A stretch of DNA of 64,000 bases from Lineus longissimus (lineage: Eukaryota > Nemertea > Pilidiophora > Heteronemertea > Lineidae): the NCBI RefSeq assembly GCF_910592395.1, contig NC_088318.1, forward strand, positions 2,604,001-2,668,000, in the 5' to 3' direction. The notes beneath the pieces were generated by a model. It did no database searches. It was given only the letters and a program-made list of their open reading frames with translations, and had not been told where the DNA came from. This document shows positions 61,874 to 64,000 of this stretch, piece by piece. A program made the translations under genes and the position numbers. Position 1 is the first letter of the stretch; each line of letters begins with the position of its first letter.

Positions 61874-64000
61874 GTAACTGATAATTTCGATCGATGTCGT
61901 AGGCTGTGTTTTGTTGGCATGAGAAGAATCCACGCTATAGATCATAGTGTTAACATTATTTTATGGCTAATGCAATTGTTGTCTCCTTCTCAATATGCTT
62001 CTGTCCCTCTCAGCTGATCTCGATCTGTGTTGTTTTGTTATGCATGCTGTCATTGCCGGACACACTGTAGTGATGCACTTCAATATCAAAATCACCTCAT
62101 AGTCACAGCAGTTGTATTGTAATTTTGTCAATCTTTCTCATTTTGGCTTTTAGTGTCAAACGCAATTGTGACACACCAGGGGCTAATCGCGTAAATGGAC
62201 AGCCTACTGTTTGGTACAATTTACTTCGACTTTAGCCAAGTGCGGCTAGTGTAGTCCCTTGAGGTGGTCAATAAGTGGAATAGATGTCACTGCAACAGGG
62301 GATCTTCAATAACGCTCTCGTTGAGGATGAATGAATGCATCAAGCTCGCAGGCTATGAAATCTGTTAAGCCTAATTAACACTCTCGGTTAACTGAAATGT
62401 GATGCCAGGGGTAATTATATTGGACTTCTCAATAAATGATGCACGAAATGTTAGCCTGATAATTAAATCTTTTCAGCAGTAATTTACCAAACGATAATGA
62501 GGTCTGTTCGTTCTTTACCCATACCAATCTCTTTCTATGAATTTTTCGGCATGAAAATATTATTGGTCAGCCTTTCAGCACTTTCCACTGGGTGAGTGGC
62601 ATCAATATCAGTATCGATGTGTACAAGCATGGCAATAAGAAAGTGTTTTTTTTATAGTCTGATATCAACAACAGAACGTCGTCATCTACACCTTTCAGTA
62701 AAACTCTGATGAGCTGCCCTTTCGGCGCTATTCAACAGAGCATTTGCAAAGGGTATCCATTGATATACATCTGGATGGATTAAGGCTTGTGAGGCAAAGA
62801 GACATACTTAGAGTCTCTTGCCAACAGTGGGGATCGAACCTGGGACCTCATGAGAGCTAGTCAGAGACTAAAGCCACTGCACTTCTGCAGCTCCTTTACA
62901 GGACAGGACGCCTGTGGACCAAAACAGATTTGTTGTGCAGACAGACTGTTGAAATAGTTCGTGCAAAATCGCTTGCGTGGAAATTGTTACACACTTACAT
63001 TTTGTGTAATCCTTAGATTGCTGTGAGACAGGAAAAACCATGAAAAATGTATTCGAAGACATAAAAAAACCCAAACAAATGTGTCCAGGACATGTTAATG
63101 CTTTTAGAGGACAACGTACGATAAATCAAGTTTAACTAATATTGAGTTGTGAGAGGATTCCGGATCATTCTAAATGATTGATCTGCTCAGTAGGCGCTAA
63201 CTGTCATGCATACTAAGTTGCCATGGACAATGATTTTTTGTTTTTCTGTCGAAATGAGTAATTCTATAAGCATCGCTAGCCTGAGTTAGCGTGAGAGATT
63301 GTTGACGTACTTGATACTTGCATTTATCCAGCAGTGCAAGGCAGGGTTCCTGTTTTGTTGTATTTTTCATAAATACAGTTATTAGACATGTTCTTTCAGC
63401 TACAGAAAGGTGTTCTCCATTTGAAGATTTCACCCATCATTTGATTAAAATTTACAGGACAAAACCTTAATCGATGTTTTCGTGATGATTATGGCAACTA
63501 GTTTAAGAGATATGAGCATTTGAAATTGCATTTTTGTCCCAAAAGTTACCCTAGTGTAGGGCGAACAACAGTATTACACTTGTGTGGCCATTTTCACAGA
63601 TTATTTTCCATTTGGCTACCAGCAGAAGGCCAGGAGCCCTGGATGATGATGTGATGTGATAGTTCTCAGTGATACTATGAGATGTCTCTACTGGTATCAA
63701 AATTGTTTGAGGCTGGATTTTGCTTGAGCCACTTGTTTTGTTAACTTTGACATTCCACTCATTATGTCCTAGGGAGTATTAATGGAAAAGCAATTAGCTA
63801 TAATTACCAATTGCAATGAGAAAAGGATAAGCGGACTGGTCATAGGAGGACGATTTTGGAATAGTATGGCAGTTAACTTTGAATTTATTGTATTTGAAAT
63901 AAGCTGCACTGGATGATATATTTACAAAATCTTACTACCTCTTATCATTCAGATATAGATCATGTCAAGCAATCACAGGCAAATGATCTTCTTTTTCGTC
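61874..64000. other. Right-edge non-coding region
   Basis: No exon is visible after the presumed donor at 61873. A SINE lies at about 62690-62885. The rest is anonymous AT-rich sequence, probably intron of the Ser-rich protein gene. Confidence 0.4.
62690..62885 (-). mobile_element. tRNA-derived SINE, second copy (diverged)
   Basis: The minus strand carries a tRNA-like head (gtgcagtggctttagtctct, then B box caggttcgatcccc) at about 62885-62820. Its body has the same landmarks as the SINE at 47415-47725 (ttcagtaaaactctgat, catctggatgga). It is more diverged and lacks a clear (TTA)n tail. Confidence 0.7.

Overview
The window is an intron-rich animal nuclear genome segment. Four protein genes show canonical GT..AG introns, and the best-recognised ones read like vertebrate orthologues. 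The introns and spacers carry MITEs, tRNA-derived SINEs, a CR1/Jockey-type LINE fragment, a Ty3/Gypsy remnant and several minisatellites. This mix suits a marine invertebrate (lophotrochozoan or invertebrate deuterostome), but the sequence alone does not settle the phylum. There are no bacterial features such as operons, Shine-Dalgarno sites or CRISPR.

Layout. 1-5430: repeats (44-bp minisatellite, broken Ty3/Gypsy integrase, pogo-like MITE, solo-LTR-like block), probably inside a large intron of the next gene. 5431-20620 (+): the last 24 coding positions (about 1,427 codons) of an RNF213-type giant E3 ubiquitin ligase, with RING finger, RZ finger and C-terminal E3 shell; its 5' part, with the AAA+ core, lies off the left edge. 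20621-25720: long 3' UTR with a 115-bp tandem repeat, then a second, inverted copy of the LTR-like block. 25721-31459 (-): complete glucose-6-phosphate isomerase (13 exons, 561 aa). 31460-33126: divergent promoter region. 33127-41662 (+): complete MCM4 (15 exons, 896 aa). 42816-43935: 80-bp satellite. 44632-48610 (+): complete SLC10-type bile-acid/sodium symporter-like protein with an N-terminal exoplasmic domain (3 exons, 531 aa). 48611-55826: mostly featureless spacer with convergent minisatellites, a hairpin and one possible minus-strand terminal exon. 55827-61873 (+): two exons of an unrecognised Ser-rich, probably disordered protein whose 3' part is probably beyond the window.

The most striking observation is in the RNF213-like gene. 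The exon encoding the second half of the RZ zinc finger is present twice in tandem (13519-13616 and 13672-13769). The copies have the same length (98 bp) and phase but diverged sequence, and only 55 nt separate them. Joining both would shift the frame into a stop, so they behave as mutually exclusive exons. They would give the ligase two interchangeable RZ fingers. RNF213's RZ finger is the element linked to ubiquitylation of bacterial lipopolysaccharide.

The genes are not an obvious functional unit: an innate-immunity/lipid-droplet ubiquitin ligase, a glycolytic enzyme, a replicative helicase subunit and a membrane transporter. GPI and MCM4 are head to head and may share a promoter region. 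All exon borders were set by reading splice consensus, phase continuity and family similarity by eye; no alignment program was run.
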